Program-made: the position numbers and the translations under genes
Source of the DNA: Acidimicrobiaceae bacterium
GTDB lineage: Bacteria; Actinomycetota; Acidimicrobiia; Acidimicrobiales; Poriferisodalaceae
Length of the DNA stretch: 51,180 bases
Reading direction: 5' to 3'
NCBI GenBank assembly: GCA_002719335.1
Contig: PBHE01000018.1
Location: 13,216 to 64,395 of the forward strand
In this document: positions 27,586-35,890 of the stretch, in pieces
How positions within the stretch are numbered: position 1 is the first letter of the stretch
How the letters are laid out: the number at the start of each line of letters is the position of its first letter
The notes under the pieces: generated by a model
Told to the model about the DNA's origin: nothing
The model's input: only the letters and a program-made list of their open reading frames with translations
Databases searched by the model: none

Positions 27586-27636
27586 GCAGCGCCGTGAAGG
27601 AGCGTCCTCTGTAACTAATGGTCAGGTTGGCGCTGC
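27586..27636. other. two-stem inverted repeat, possible structured RNA
   Basis: GCAGCGCC (27586-27593) pairs perfectly with GGCGCTGC (27629-27636), forming an 8-bp GC-rich stem. Inside lies AGGA-GCG-TCCT (27598-27608), a small 4-bp hairpin. Strand is unknown. It does not match a family I recognise. Confidence 0.35.
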
Positions 27637-27736
27637 GATATAAATACTCCCGCCAAACGCCGGTCAGGGGCTTGGCCGAATCGCAGACCAAACCACAATA
27701 GTGCATGGAATCAGGAGATGCTAATCACTAGGCCTC

Positions 27737-27742
27737 TAAACT
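27737..27742 (+). promoter_or_regulatory. -10-like box (TAAACT) for leaderless nadD
   Basis: TAAACT ends 6 bases before ATG 27749 and directly abuts the alternative GTG 27743. Its position makes ATG 27749 the natural leaderless start. Confidence 0.4.
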
Positions 27743-27748
27743 GTGTGC

Positions 27749-28324
27749 ATGGGTCAGCGAATCGGGTTATTCGGTGGCAGCTTCGATCCACCCCATACAG
27801 GTCATTTGTTAGCAGCGGTGGCGGTCCAAAGCGCTCTTCGACTAGATCGAGTCATCCTTGTTGTCGCTAACGATCCGTGGCAAAAGTCGACGCAACGGCA
27901 CATAACAGATTCCCATCATCGCTTGGCTATGGTCCGGCTGTTGGTGGAAGAGTTCGAAGGTATTGAGGTGAGCGATTTAGAGATATCGCGCGGGGGTCCG
28001 AGCTACACAATAGAAACCGTTAACGAATTACGAGACCGAGGTGATGAAGTGATCCTGGTCGTCGGAGCAGATGCTGCTGCAGGACTAGACACATGGGAGC
28101 GTTCGGATGAACTTCGTGAGCTCGTGGAGGTCGCTGTGCTGGACCGGCCCGGCTATCCATGGCCTGAACTGACCGGTTGGCGCCTGCATCGAGTGAAAGC
28201 TGAGTCATTAAATATTTCGAGTTCCGGAGTTAGGCATCTGGTGGGTGACGGAACCTCAACTCACGACAGCGTGCCGGCTGCAATTCGAAGCTATATCGAC
28301 CGCCACGGACTTGAGTGGTCGTAG
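27749..28324 (+). CDS. nadD: nicotinate-nucleotide adenylyltransferase
   Basis: Adenylates nicotinate mononucleotide in NAD synthesis, 191 residues. The nucleotidyltransferase signature GGSFDPPHTGH begins near residue 8. Family blocks VVANDPWQK, HRLAMVRL, EVSDLEISRGGPSYTIETV and the C-terminal SSSGVRHLV, equivalent to the usual S-x-T-x-I-R, are present. ATG 27749 is preferred to GTG 27743 because of the adjacent -10-like box. It is followed by rsfS, its usual neighbour. Confidence 0.95.
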   Translation: MGQRIGLFGGSFDPPHTGHLLAAVAVQSALRLDRVILVVANDPWQKSTQRHITDSHHRLAMVRLLVEEFEGIEVSDLEISRGGPSYTIETVNELRDRGDEVILVVGADAAAGLDTWERSDELRELVEVAVLDRPGYPWPELTGWRLHRVKAESLNISSSGVRHLVGDGTSTHDSVPAAIRSYIDRHGLEWS

Positions 28325-28378
28325 ATCTGAAACGACGATCCTGGCTCCAAGCGAGGGAAGATGCGAGGATGCTCAACG

Positions 28379-28765
28379 ATGAACCACCGTTCGGACCCAG
28401 AAATGTTGCCGGCGCTACTGTTAGCGGCGGCGCGCGGTGCAGCGGACCTCCAAGCCACGGATGTTATAGCGCTCGCTGTAGGTGACGTTTTAGGTATCAC
28501 TGACTGGTTTGTAGTTACAAGCGCATCCAATATGCGACAAGTTCGGCGGATAGCGGAACATGTAGAAGAAGCCGTCAAAGAGGCTGGAGGTGAGGGCCCG
28601 CGGCGAATCGAAGGATTGGAAGACGCGACATGGATACTCCTCGACTTTGGTTTATTTGTGGTTCACGTTTTCTATGAAGAAACCCGTTCTTTCTACGACA
28701 TTGAACGTCTTTGGTCTGACGTTCCTAAGATCAGTTTTGATGGCGACGGAATCCCCGCGAGCTGA
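28379..28765 (+). CDS. rsfS: ribosome silencing factor RsfS
   Basis: Binds ribosomal protein L14 and blocks subunit joining when nutrients are low, 128 residues from this start. Family pattern: ATDVIALAVGDVLGITDWFVV, then SASNMRQVRRIAEHVEE and GLEDATWILLDFG with VVHVFYEETRSFYDIERLW. ATG 28379 has GAGGA 9 bases upstream; ATG 28361 in the same frame would add six residues and is an alternative. The gene follows nadD by 54 bases, the normal arrangement. Confidence 0.93.
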   Translation: MNHRSDPEMLPALLLAAARGAADLQATDVIALAVGDVLGITDWFVVTSASNMRQVRRIAEHVEEAVKEAGGEGPRRIEGLEDATWILLDFGLFVVHVFYEETRSFYDIERLWSDVPKISFDGDGIPAS

Positions 28766-28865
28766 CTCGGCATAGGTCACGAAATCACCCGTCGGACTCT
28801 TTTCAGTTCCAGGTGACTAAAACAACTGACGCCCGTCGGTGCAGCGGACCTGCCAAGCTGTGGCT

Positions 28866-29642
28866 GTGAATGTCCCTGTTTTCCCTTTGAAACATTCCTC
28901 GACGGACATCATCTCGCCGCAAGCTGTACTTGAGGATTGGGCCTTACAGAATCGTTTCGATCCGGCTAACTGGCACGCCAAAGCAGCCATATTGGTCTAC
29001 GACCGACCCTTACATAGACGACTTCTCGAACTTCATGATCTTCAAGTTCTCGACTTTGGGGCGCCCGGCTCATACCATTCCATCGGCGCGACTCAAGGTC
29101 GAGTAGTTCTCGCGGGCGATTTCGGGATCGGCGCCCCCGTGGCAGCAGTTGTCGCTGAGACCCTCATCGCGTCGGGCGTCAATCAAATTGTCTCCGTGGG
29201 GACCGCAGGCGGCCTTCAGACCGATCTATCTCCAGGACAAATTATTTCGATTCATGGTGCGATTCGCGACGACGGAACTTCGTACCACTACTTACCGTCC
29301 GACGTTGCTGTCAGACCCGATGCACAGCTCACGGCGCGCCTCGAGGCGTCATTCGGGGACGCCCTTGGTAGGAGGGGATCAGTTTGGACCACTGATGCAC
29401 CCTTTCGAGAGACTGTCGCAGAATTACGGTTCCACCGAGACGCTGGCGTACTCGCGGTGGAGATGGAGGCAGCGGCACTGATGGCGGTGTGTGAGCTGCG
29501 AGGCGTAGCGTTCGCCAGCTCGGTATGCATCTCCGACGTCCTCAGCGAACAAGGTTGGAAGGCACTCTTTTCTGAGGCGTCAGTGCGCGAAGCTCTTCAC
29601 ACTATGTATAGCGCCGCGGTGACGACGCTGACGGAGGCCTGA
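28866..29642 (+). CDS. nucleoside phosphorylase family protein (uridine phosphorylase-like)
   Basis: Predicted phosphorolytic enzyme on a nucleoside-type substrate, 258 residues. Family features are GDFGIGAPVAAVVAETL (phosphate-site region), VSVGTAGGLQ, and the EMEAAALMAV motif that contacts the ribose. The start is uncertain: GTG 28866 gives a compact N-terminus, GTG 28839 would add nine residues, and neither has a Shine-Dalgarno. Its TGA stop shares bases with the ATG of the LLM gene (TGATG), and that gene overlaps the SCO6745-like gene, so all three are coupled. Pairing a phosphorylase with an F420-type oxidoreductase is unusual. The real substrate is unknown. Confidence 0.8.
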   Translation: MNVPVFPLKHSSTDIISPQAVLEDWALQNRFDPANWHAKAAILVYDRPLHRRLLELHDLQVLDFGAPGSYHSIGATQGRVVLAGDFGIGAPVAAVVAETLIASGVNQIVSVGTAGGLQTDLSPGQIISIHGAIRDDGTSYHYLPSDVAVRPDAQLTARLEASFGDALGRRGSVWTTDAPFRETVAELRFHRDAGVLAVEMEAAALMAVCELRGVAFASSVCISDVLSEQGWKALFSEASVREALHTMYSAAVTTLTEA

Positions 29643-30532
29643 TGAAAATACGGTTCGGTTTCACATGCCGCGGAACAGCCGATCTACCTATCGAGGAATT
29701 TCCGGGACTATGCCACGACCTCGAGAGACTGAATTTTGATTCGGTGTGGCTTCCCGAGACCATGTTGACGGGCTCCTTCGACCCCCTTGTGGCTCTCGCC
29801 TACGCTGCCAGCTCAACGGAACGACTCAAGATCGGGAGTCATGTTGCATTTCCGGGCAGGGCACCGGTCCGACTGGCACGCGAACTCGCGCAGCTCGACC
29901 GACTGTCGGCGGGGCGGCTCCTGCTAATAGCAGTCCTTGGTCTTCCTGATGCGCGTGAAGTTGCCGCTCAAGGTGTGATGTCTGCGGAACGGGGCTCGAT
30001 GTTGGATGAAATGGTTCCCCTCATGCGGCGTTTATGGAAGGGCGAGACAGTCAACCACTCAGGAACTTTCTTCGAACTCTCAGAAGCTTCGATCGATCCC
30101 CTCCCTGTGCAAAAGCCACTGGAACTATGGTTCGGCGGCACCCTTAGAGGAGCTCTCCGTCGGGCTGGCCAAATTGGGGACGGGTACATACCGGGCCTGT
30201 CGACACCTGACGAAGGAGCAGAGAGAAAACTGCTCGTCGAAGCCGCTGCGAGTGAATTCAACAGAACCATAGATCCGGAACATTTCGGTGTGAATCTGAC
30301 CTACAGCCGGGGTTCTCTTTCGGTAGCTGCTCGCGATGCTCTTGTTCAACGGCGACCCGATGTTGATCCCAATAAATTGGTACCGAGTTCAAGGAACGCG
30401 CTTTTGGAAACGATCGACGCCTGGATAGACGCTGGTTACTCTAAGTTCTTGCTCCGCCCAGTCACTCCGCCGCCCAATTGGACTGAGGAATTAGAGCTGT
30501 TGGCGTCTGAGGTATTGAGTCGCCAGTCGTGA
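29642..30532 (+). CDS. LLM-class flavin/F420-dependent oxidoreductase
   Basis: Luciferase-like monooxygenase fold, 296 residues. Visible blocks are FDSVWLPETM, ERLKIGSHVAFPGRAPVRLARELAQLDRLSAGRLLL, a VNHSGTFFEL segment, PLELWFGG and IGDGYIPG. The pattern is close to the TIGR03854 (MSMEG_3544) set of probable F420-dependent enzymes, which is memory-based. The cofactor F420 is inferred, as FMN cannot be excluded by eye. Overlaps at both ends (TGATG upstream, GTGA downstream) place it in a translationally coupled trio. Confidence 0.87.
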   Translation: MKIRFGFTCRGTADLPIEEFPGLCHDLERLNFDSVWLPETMLTGSFDPLVALAYAASSTERLKIGSHVAFPGRAPVRLARELAQLDRLSAGRLLLIAVLGLPDAREVAAQGVMSAERGSMLDEMVPLMRRLWKGETVNHSGTFFELSEASIDPLPVQKPLELWFGGTLRGALRRAGQIGDGYIPGLSTPDEGAERKLLVEAAASEFNRTIDPEHFGVNLTYSRGSLSVAARDALVQRRPDVDPNKLVPSSRNALLETIDAWIDAGYSKFLLRPVTPPPNWTEELELLASEVLSRQS

Positions 30533-31383
30533 ACTCACTTGCGCGCCAAATGTGGGAATCGGTAGAGCGTTACCACCAGCTTTGTTACTGGGCTCCCGAA
30601 GTTCGCGAAGAAGCGACTGATGTCGGTCTGAAAGGTTTCTTCATGAATTATTTCGCGACCCGAGTGGCTCCACTTGGAACTATTTCTCCAGAAGCCGTAC
30701 AGTCACTGGTTTTCTATTACGCCCCTCAACGAATCCACCGAGCGATACCTGACGCCTGGAATTATTCGACCCCTGAAGTAATCCTCGACGCGAGATATCG
30801 GGGTATGGACCGGGCACTTCAGCGAGAACTTGCCGGGTTGATCGACGGCCCTGAAGTTTCCATTGCGGCTGAGATCACACGAAAAGCTGTTGAAGCCATC
30901 GATGGAACGGGAAGGACACTCTTCGCTGGTTGGAACGCTCGTCGCTGGCCACACATTCCTCACTTGGCGTTGTGGCACGGATGCACCGTGTTGCGCGAGC
31001 ATCGAAGCGGGTGTCATCTCATGGCCCTCGCAATAGAAGGACTTGATGGTTGCCAGTCGGTCATCACTCAAGTAGCAGTTGACGAAGCTCCGGCTCAATG
31101 GATCCATGATGAAGCAGGATGGACAACCGAAGCGGTGAAGCAAGCGCGGTTCAGGCTACGTACGAAAGGGTGGTTGGACGATGAAGACCGCGCGACGTCG
31201 AAATGTTACGAAGGACGGCAGCGCGTTGAACAACTTACCGACCGGTTGGATAGTGAACATTGGATTGAGATAGGTTCCGAGCGCTGCGACCAGTTGCGAG
31301 AAGCTCTCGCCATTCTTAACAATCACTTACCTAAAGACGACCAACTCGATTGGCGAGAAATTTACGACGGCAACGAGGATTAA
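30529..31383 (+). CDS. SCO6745-family protein
   Basis: Protein of 284 residues with the SCO6745 pattern found mainly in actinobacteria: an N-terminal helical part (LARQMWESVERYHQLCYWAPE), GLKGFFMNYFATRVAPLG, then a middle block with ALWHGCTVLREHRSGCH and a C-terminal winged-helix-like half (ARFRLRTKGWLDDEDRAT). No enzymatic function is established. In other actinobacteria such genes often sit beside F420/LLM enzymes, which fits the overlap with the upstream LLM gene. The GTG start overlaps that gene by 4 bases (GTGA). Confidence 0.75.
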   Translation: MNSLARQMWESVERYHQLCYWAPEVREEATDVGLKGFFMNYFATRVAPLGTISPEAVQSLVFYYAPQRIHRAIPDAWNYSTPEVILDARYRGMDRALQRELAGLIDGPEVSIAAEITRKAVEAIDGTGRTLFAGWNARRWPHIPHLALWHGCTVLREHRSGCHLMALAIEGLDGCQSVITQVAVDEAPAQWIHDEAGWTTEAVKQARFRLRTKGWLDDEDRATSKCYEGRQRVEQLTDRLDSEHWIEIGSERCDQLREALAILNNHLPKDDQLDWREIYDGNED

Positions 31384-31396
31384 ACGCAACTTCGGG

Positions 31397-32503
31397 TTAT
31401 CCCTGACTCGTTTCGATCACTGAGGCGGTTTCTGCGCGGGGCAAAGCGATCCACGTTCGGCCCGGCGTCAATTGCACCGTCGCCCCGTCCACATCGCGGA
31501 ACTCTGTGATGTCGGTCGAAGTGGGCCGATTCCACGTTGCCTCGATCAGGTGACCTTTGGTTAGCACCCACGCCTCCCCTCGACCGACGATCTTCACCTC
31601 CGGGGATCCGGCGTAGGCGACACTTTGACCATATTTCACGAACTGAACGATCACATTCTCCGGTGCAATCTGTACCCCATCGTGGTCAACGTGATCGGTG
31701 TCTTCTTGGGTGCGAGCCCATCCCTGTAAGGCGTCATCCCATCGGTACGTAATTTGGTAGCCGCCGTAGTCAATGTCGACGCCCACAATTTGTTGCGCTG
31801 AAGGAGGTAGGGGGTCTCCTTTAGACCTATAGGAAAACATTTGCGGTGGAGTTCCGCCCCGACCATCGGCGGCCGCGTAGATCTCGCCGGTGCTCGTCAA
31901 CAAATTGTGAGGCGCTTCTTTCTCTTCAATTCGTCTGTAGGCTGCCCGCCCAACGCTGGTGTCGCCCACCAGCACCATGTCAACTTCATCGAGTAATCGC
32001 ATGACGGTCGGATTCCCACCAGAGTTGCCGAACAACGGCGTGTTGAGGTTCGCGAGAAGGTCAAAGTCGCCGGTTCTTGCTGAGCGCACAGGCCCAATAT
32101 CTGGGACATTGCGACTATGGAAGATCGCGGCAAACCGCGTCATGTTGGCCTCAACCAACTCTTCGAACACCACGTCGGCTTGATTGATACCCCACTGAGG
32201 CCGAGCAAGCTGATGATTATCGATTTTGACGAGGAATGCGGGTCGGGTAATTAGTTCGACTGTTTCTTCGCCGGTGAATTGAGCGACGGGAGCCGGTGGA
32301 GCTTCGGTTGTTGTCGTCGTTGCAGGGGGCGAGGTCGTCGTGGAGCTCACCGCCATCGTTGTCGTTGTTGCAGGGGGCGAGGTCGAAGTGGTTTCGGGCG
32401 CGCCGAGACGCGGAAGCAAACTTGTTCCTCCACCGCTACAAGCAGCAAGCGTGAGCGAAAGAACGATGATTGGTGTGATGAGGGGGGTGTGACGAGAAGA
32501 CAA
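31397..32503 (-). CDS. DUF3048 (YerB-like) lipoprotein
   Basis: Secreted lipoprotein of 368 residues. The signal peptide ends in the lipobox LAAC at residues 18-21. A Thr/Ser/Pro/Ala-rich linker follows (residues 36-72, with the TSPPATTTT unit twice). The DUF3048 domain then has VKIDNHQLARPQWGINQADVVFEE, FHSRNVPDIGPVRSARTGDFDLL and FVKYGQSVAY. The function of the family is unknown. The TTG start at 32503 is supported by GAGGAA 6 bases upstream and by the good signal peptide it gives. It is divergent from the methyltransferase-like gene and convergent with the SCO6745-like gene. Confidence 0.88.
   Translation of the reverse strand: MSSRHTPLITPIIVLSLTLAACSGGGTSLLPRLGAPETTSTSPPATTTTMAVSSTTTSPPATTTTTEAPPAPVAQFTGEETVELITRPAFLVKIDNHQLARPQWGINQADVVFEELVEANMTRFAAIFHSRNVPDIGPVRSARTGDFDLLANLNTPLFGNSGGNPTVMRLLDEVDMVLVGDTSVGRAAYRRIEEKEAPHNLLTSTGEIYAAADGRGGTPPQMFSYRSKGDPLPPSAQQIVGVDIDYGGYQITYRWDDALQGWARTQEDTDHVDHDGVQIAPENVIVQFVKYGQSVAYAGSPEVKIVGRGEAWVLTKGHLIEATWNRPTSTDITEFRDVDGATVQLTPGRTWIALPRAETASVIETSQG
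32312..32385. repeat. tandem direct repeat encoding the lipoprotein linker
   Basis: A 26-base unit (32312-32337) recurs at 32360-32385 with one mismatch, period 48 bases. It encodes the two TSPPATTTT copies of the Thr-rich linker on the minus strand, so the linker could change length by recombination in units of 16 residues. Confidence 0.7.
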
Positions 32504-32578
32504 CGAGGTTCCTCAGCGCAAAATGATTACCGAATGCCGAGGGTAACCCTTAAGGATGGTTCATATGTGTACCCCTAG

Positions 32579-33352
32579 GTGCAACAAATTGGTCGGTGTA
32601 GCGTCTGGCTGGTGCGCACCCCCTTTGTGACCGAGGTCTTGGTGGACCTCATGACAAAAGGACGAGTCAAACGTTCAGACGAACTGCTTGTAGTTGCCGG
32701 TGGGCGAGCCGAGCGAGACTTGTTTCAAAGATTGGGATTCGAGCAGGTCACAATTACGAATCTTGATTCAGTGGAAGCGTCCGGACATTTAGCCCCATAT
32801 CAATGGGCGCACGAAGACGCCCAAAATTTGAGTTACTCCGAAAAGTCGTTTCCCTGGGTAGTCGTCGTTGATGGGTTACACCACTGCACGTCGCCTCACC
32901 GGGCTCTCACCGAGATGTATCGAGTGTGTTCCGTGGGTGTTATCGCTATAGAGGCGCGAGATTCATTGTTAATGCGCTTAGCCATTCGACTGGGTTTCAG
33001 TTCCAGTTACGAGTTGGAGGCGGTTCAAGCTCAAGGGGGACTGTCAGGAGGGCTCGAGAACGGACCAATCCCCAACCACATTTATCGCTGGACCGAGCGA
33101 GAATTTCAAAAAACGATTCGCTCATGTGATCCCACCGGGAAACACGACTTCAACTTTTTTTATGGCCTGAACCTGCCCTACGAAACAGCGGATCTCCGAG
33201 GCTGGACCCTGCGGAAACTCTTACTCAAACCGGCCGAACAAGTTCTGCGTGTGTTCACTTGGCTTCTACCTAAACAGCGCAATTCGATCGCAATGATTGC
33301 CACCCGACCGGACTGCTCGCACCCTTGGATCGGCGCCGCAAGGACGAATTAG
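32579..33352 (+). CDS. class I SAM-dependent methyltransferase-like protein
   Basis: Protein of 257 residues with a Methyltransferase-11-like layout: motif I region ELLVVAGGRAERDLFQRLGF, acidic end of strand 2 (TNLD), motif post-I (AHEDAQNLSYSEKSFPWVVVVDGLHHC) and PHRALTEMYRV. Motif I is degenerate, without the common GxGxG, so SAM binding is plausible but not certain. The substrate is unknown. The GTG start has no Shine-Dalgarno. A short inverted repeat, AGGGT-A-ACCCT, sits about 30-40 bases upstream in the divergent promoter region and could be an operator. Confidence 0.65.
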   Translation: MQQIGRCSVWLVRTPFVTEVLVDLMTKGRVKRSDELLVVAGGRAERDLFQRLGFEQVTITNLDSVEASGHLAPYQWAHEDAQNLSYSEKSFPWVVVVDGLHHCTSPHRALTEMYRVCSVGVIAIEARDSLLMRLAIRLGFSSSYELEAVQAQGGLSGGLENGPIPNHIYRWTEREFQKTIRSCDPTGKHDFNFFYGLNLPYETADLRGWTLRKLLLKPAEQVLRVFTWLLPKQRNSIAMIATRPDCSHPWIGAARTN

Positions 33353-33390
33353 CCCAGTTCTTGGCTGCTGCTACCGACAATCTTTCATAG

Positions 33391-34011
33391 TCAGGACAGT
33401 GAGACCGTTCCCTTGGGTGTCTGAAGGATGATTTCTAATGACGATGGGCCCTCTGAAACTTTGATGTTGAGCCCAAGTTGCTGATGCAAAGCGGTGATGT
33501 CATTGGGTTGAGGGTGAGTTCCACGAACTTCTGTCAGCAAACATCCTTGGGGAGTGACTGTCGCGGGATTGGGTGTATCGCCCCAGTCGATCACAAAAGG
33601 CACCAATCCCAACCCGTGTGACCGAGTGAGTCGCCAACTAATTTCCTCACCGTCGGGTTTCACGCGACTCATCGCAGCTACCGGCCCAGGGTCTGTTCCG
33701 TGGTTTCGAATCGCTTCAGCAACAGAATCGATGGTTTCGCCGTCACCGGGATGAATCGCGAACGCAGCTAGCCGAGGGCCGCGGTGGTCGTCTATCCCAA
33801 ATGGGCGAGCAGACGAGGGTTCAGCCTGGTTGGGGTCCACGGCAATGATTTCGAGGTACACGTTGCTTCCGAGTGAGAGCAAGGCGTTGTGAGTTCCGAC
33901 CCCCGGGTGTGGTCCGCCAGGCGCAGCCTGAACGCCTGTCAAAGACTCGACGCGGGTGACCCCTTCGTCGAGGTCTTGACACGCAAAAGCAAAGTGATCA
34001 AATGCTGCCAT
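33391..34011 (-). CDS. VOC/glyoxalase-like domain protein
   Basis: Protein of 206 residues from ATG 34011. It opens FDHFAFACQDLDEGV, the typical glyoxalase-like metal-site strand with His, followed by HPGVGTHNALLSLGSNVYLEIIAVDPNQ. The C-terminal half (WGDTPNPATVTPQGC) fits the two-repeat Glyoxalase_3 type. ATG 34011 lies one base after the crotonase stop (TGATATG), so the two genes are translated together. A TTG at 34020 would add three residues. The substrate is unknown. Confidence 0.75.
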   Translation of the reverse strand: MAAFDHFAFACQDLDEGVTRVESLTGVQAAPGGPHPGVGTHNALLSLGSNVYLEIIAVDPNQAEPSSARPFGIDDHRGPRLAAFAIHPGDGETIDSVAEAIRNHGTDPGPVAAMSRVKPDGEEISWRLTRSHGLGLVPFVIDWGDTPNPATVTPQGCLLTEVRGTHPQPNDITALHQQLGLNIKVSEGPSSLEIILQTPKGTVSLS

Positions 34012-34012
34012 A

Positions 34013-34849
34013 TCAATCAAATAGTTCCTTCGGTAGATCTTGGTAAGGGTTCATAGTCCAGTTTGCAGGACGCTTTTCAAGAAAGGCGTTAATGCCCTCA
34101 ACGGAGTCAGGTTGTCGCCCGACCCACTCAAATACAGGCCCTTCCATCTGATGCATTTCGTCCCAACTCAGCGAAAGGCCTTTCCACAGCAACTTTTTCG
34201 AGGCCGCTATCGACACCGGAGCCGCGACGGAGAGACGCGTTGCGAGGCTGACGGCCTCTTCTAGCAGTTTCTCGTCGGGGTGCACCGACGAGACTAAGCC
34301 CATGGAATGCGCTGTTTCGGCGTCAATTATTTCTGCACCCATCAGCAATCGTGATGCGTTCGAAAAACCAACAACTCGCGGTAAGAGCGCATGCGATCCC
34401 AACTCAGGCAACATTCCAATTCGGTTGAAGACAAACCCGATGCGTGCGCTCTGCGCGGCGATTCGGATGTCACACATCAACGGGTAAGTTGCGCCGACCC
34501 CGACGGCAGGGCCGTTGATAGCAGCAATCACCGGTTTGGGAACTTGATGGGGGAGCAGCTTGGGAGTTCTCGCTTCGCTGGTGTCTTCGAGATCACGGTC
34601 TCGATCGGGGTCGAACGTGTCCCCTCCACCCGACAGATCAGCGCCCGCGCAAAAAGCGCGCCCGGCGCCAGTGACGATCACTGCGCGAACATCAGGGTCT
34701 TTTGAGCAGTCCTGTAGAGCCGCATCTAACCCAGAAGAAATTTCATAGTTCCAGGCATTGAGATGCTCTGGGCGATTGAGCCGCAGCACAGCAACACGGT
34801 CGACGTAGTCGACCGTTACAGCACCTTCGTCGACGTGTGACTGGTTCAT
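34013..34849 (-). CDS. enoyl-CoA hydratase/isomerase (crotonase) family protein
   Basis: Crotonase-fold enzyme of 278 residues acting on an acyl-CoA. The first oxyanion segment is GRAFCAGADLSGG near residues 62-74, and the second is AINGPAVGVGATYPLMCDI. The active-site loop reads RIGMLPELGSHALLPRVVG, like PaaG-type and short-chain hydratases. A pre-C-terminal SVEGINAFLEKRPANW ends the domain normally. It is followed by a coupled VOC-like gene. It could act in fatty-acid or aromatic-CoA breakdown; no other beta-oxidation genes are adjacent. Confidence 0.9.
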   Translation of the reverse strand: MNQSHVDEGAVTVDYVDRVAVLRLNRPEHLNAWNYEISSGLDAALQDCSKDPDVRAVIVTGAGRAFCAGADLSGGGDTFDPDRDRDLEDTSEARTPKLLPHQVPKPVIAAINGPAVGVGATYPLMCDIRIAAQSARIGFVFNRIGMLPELGSHALLPRVVGFSNASRLLMGAEIIDAETAHSMGLVSSVHPDEKLLEEAVSLATRLSVAAPVSIAASKKLLWKGLSLSWDEMHQMEGPVFEWVGRQPDSVEGINAFLEKRPANWTMNPYQDLPKELFD

Positions 34850-34954
34850 TGCTTCAGTCTCTCAGAATTGAACAAGTCGCACCGGACTGACACAGGTATG
34901 GTCTTCAGGTTCTTCTTAGGGCATGCTGTTTAAGTCTTTCCAGTTAGGACTACC

Positions 34955-35683
34955 GTGCAGATACTCATCCTCCTCATCATCGGTTTCGCCGTGACCCAGG
35001 TCTCGACTCTGACCACGTCCGCGTACCTGCACAGGTCGCTTGCCCACAAAGCAGTCACATTTCGCCCAGGATTCGCTTTTTTTCTGCGTCTTTTCTTGTG
35101 GTTGACAACAGGAGTGAAAGCTCGAGAGTGGGCCGCAGTCCACAGGAAACATCACGTTTACACTGATGAGGAAGCGGATCCGCATTCTCCAGCACAACTT
35201 GGTTGGATTCGCGTTCAGCTCACCAACTTTTGGTTGTATCGGCGCGCGGCGAACGACCCCGTCACTGTTGAGAAGTGGGGGAAAGATCTCGCTCCTGATC
35301 GGTGGGACCGACTGATGTTTGATCGCGGTCCGTTGGGTTTACTGATTGCCACGGTGCTTCTTTCCCTGTGGCTGGGATGGTGGCAAGGGCCCCTAGCGTT
35401 CGGGTTTCACGTGTTGAGCTACGTCACGCTTTCTGGTGCCATCAACGCCGTCGGGCACACCTTCGGTCGGCGCCCTTACCAAAACAGTGCAACTAACTTG
35501 CATTGGCTGGCGGGCTTATCTTCGGGTGAGGGTTACCACAACAACCATCACGAATTGCCAACTTCCGCAAGGTTCGGGTCCAAATGGTTTGATTTGGACG
35601 CGGCATGGTGGCTCGTCAAATTGGCGGAACGCTGTGGCCTCGCTGACATACGGGAACTCAAAAACAAGGCCTCATTCGCCTGA
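34955..35683 (+). CDS. acyl-CoA/fatty acid desaturase
   Basis: Integral membrane di-iron desaturase of 242 residues that would introduce a double bond into an acyl chain. Three histidine boxes are present: HRSLAH near residue 27, HRKHH near residue 64, and HNNHH near residue 193. Hydrophobic stretches lie at the N-terminus and around residues 125-160. This is shorter than eukaryotic stearoyl-CoA desaturase (no cytochrome b5 domain), but normal for bacterial forms. The GTG start has no strong Shine-Dalgarno. Confidence 0.9.
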   Translation: MQILILLIIGFAVTQVSTLTTSAYLHRSLAHKAVTFRPGFAFFLRLFLWLTTGVKAREWAAVHRKHHVYTDEEADPHSPAQLGWIRVQLTNFWLYRRAANDPVTVEKWGKDLAPDRWDRLMFDRGPLGLLIATVLLSLWLGWWQGPLAFGFHVLSYVTLSGAINAVGHTFGRRPYQNSATNLHWLAGLSSGEGYHNNHHELPTSARFGSKWFDLDAAWWLVKLAERCGLADIRELKNKASFA

Positions 35684-35734
35684 TTCGATTCCAGTAGACA
35701 CGCTGACAAGACATGGCTATGTCTGTCGGAGTTG

Positions 35735-35807
35735 TGGAGCTAAGGGGAATTGAACCCCTGACCCCTTCCATGCCATGGAAGTGCTCTACCAACTGAGCTA
35801 TAGCCCC
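35735..35807 (-). tRNA. tRNA-Ala (anticodon GGC)
   Basis: A 73-base cloverleaf on the minus strand. The acceptor is GGGGCTA/TAGCTCC with one G-T pair, the D-arm is GCTC-AGTTGGTA-GAGC, and the anticodon arm is CTTCC-ATGGCAT-GGAAG, giving anticodon GGC. The T-arm is AGGGG-TTCAATT-CCCCT and the discriminator base is A. CCA is not encoded. Confidence 0.95.
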
Positions 35808-35877
35808 GAAGAGCACCCCAAGCTACCAGTGCGCCTCGGTGATGCAACTCAAGCTTCGTAGCGTCAAGCACGGCGCC

Positions 35878-35883
35878 TAGGCT
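35878..35883 (+). promoter_or_regulatory. -10-like box (TAGGCT) for the PPOX-fold gene
   Basis: TAGGCT ends 7 bases before ATG 35891. There is no Shine-Dalgarno, so a leaderless mRNA is likely. Confidence 0.4.
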
Positions 35884-35890
35884 CTCCATC

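Larger units (their letters stand above)
27423..27748. other. 326-base divergent intergenic region between the sigma factor and nadD
   Basis: This is the only long gap without a gene. It contains the Shine-Dalgarno of the sigma gene on the minus strand, a two-stem inverted repeat at 27586-27636, and the -10-like box of nadD at its right end. No conserved small protein, tRNA or known riboswitch was recognised. Open frames on both strands here look random. Confidence 0.6.

Noticed and set aside
27512-27706. Small 64-codon minus-strand frame in the sigma/nadD gap
   Set aside because: It has no ribosome binding site, no hydrophobic or family pattern, and overlaps the inverted repeat; it is probably random.
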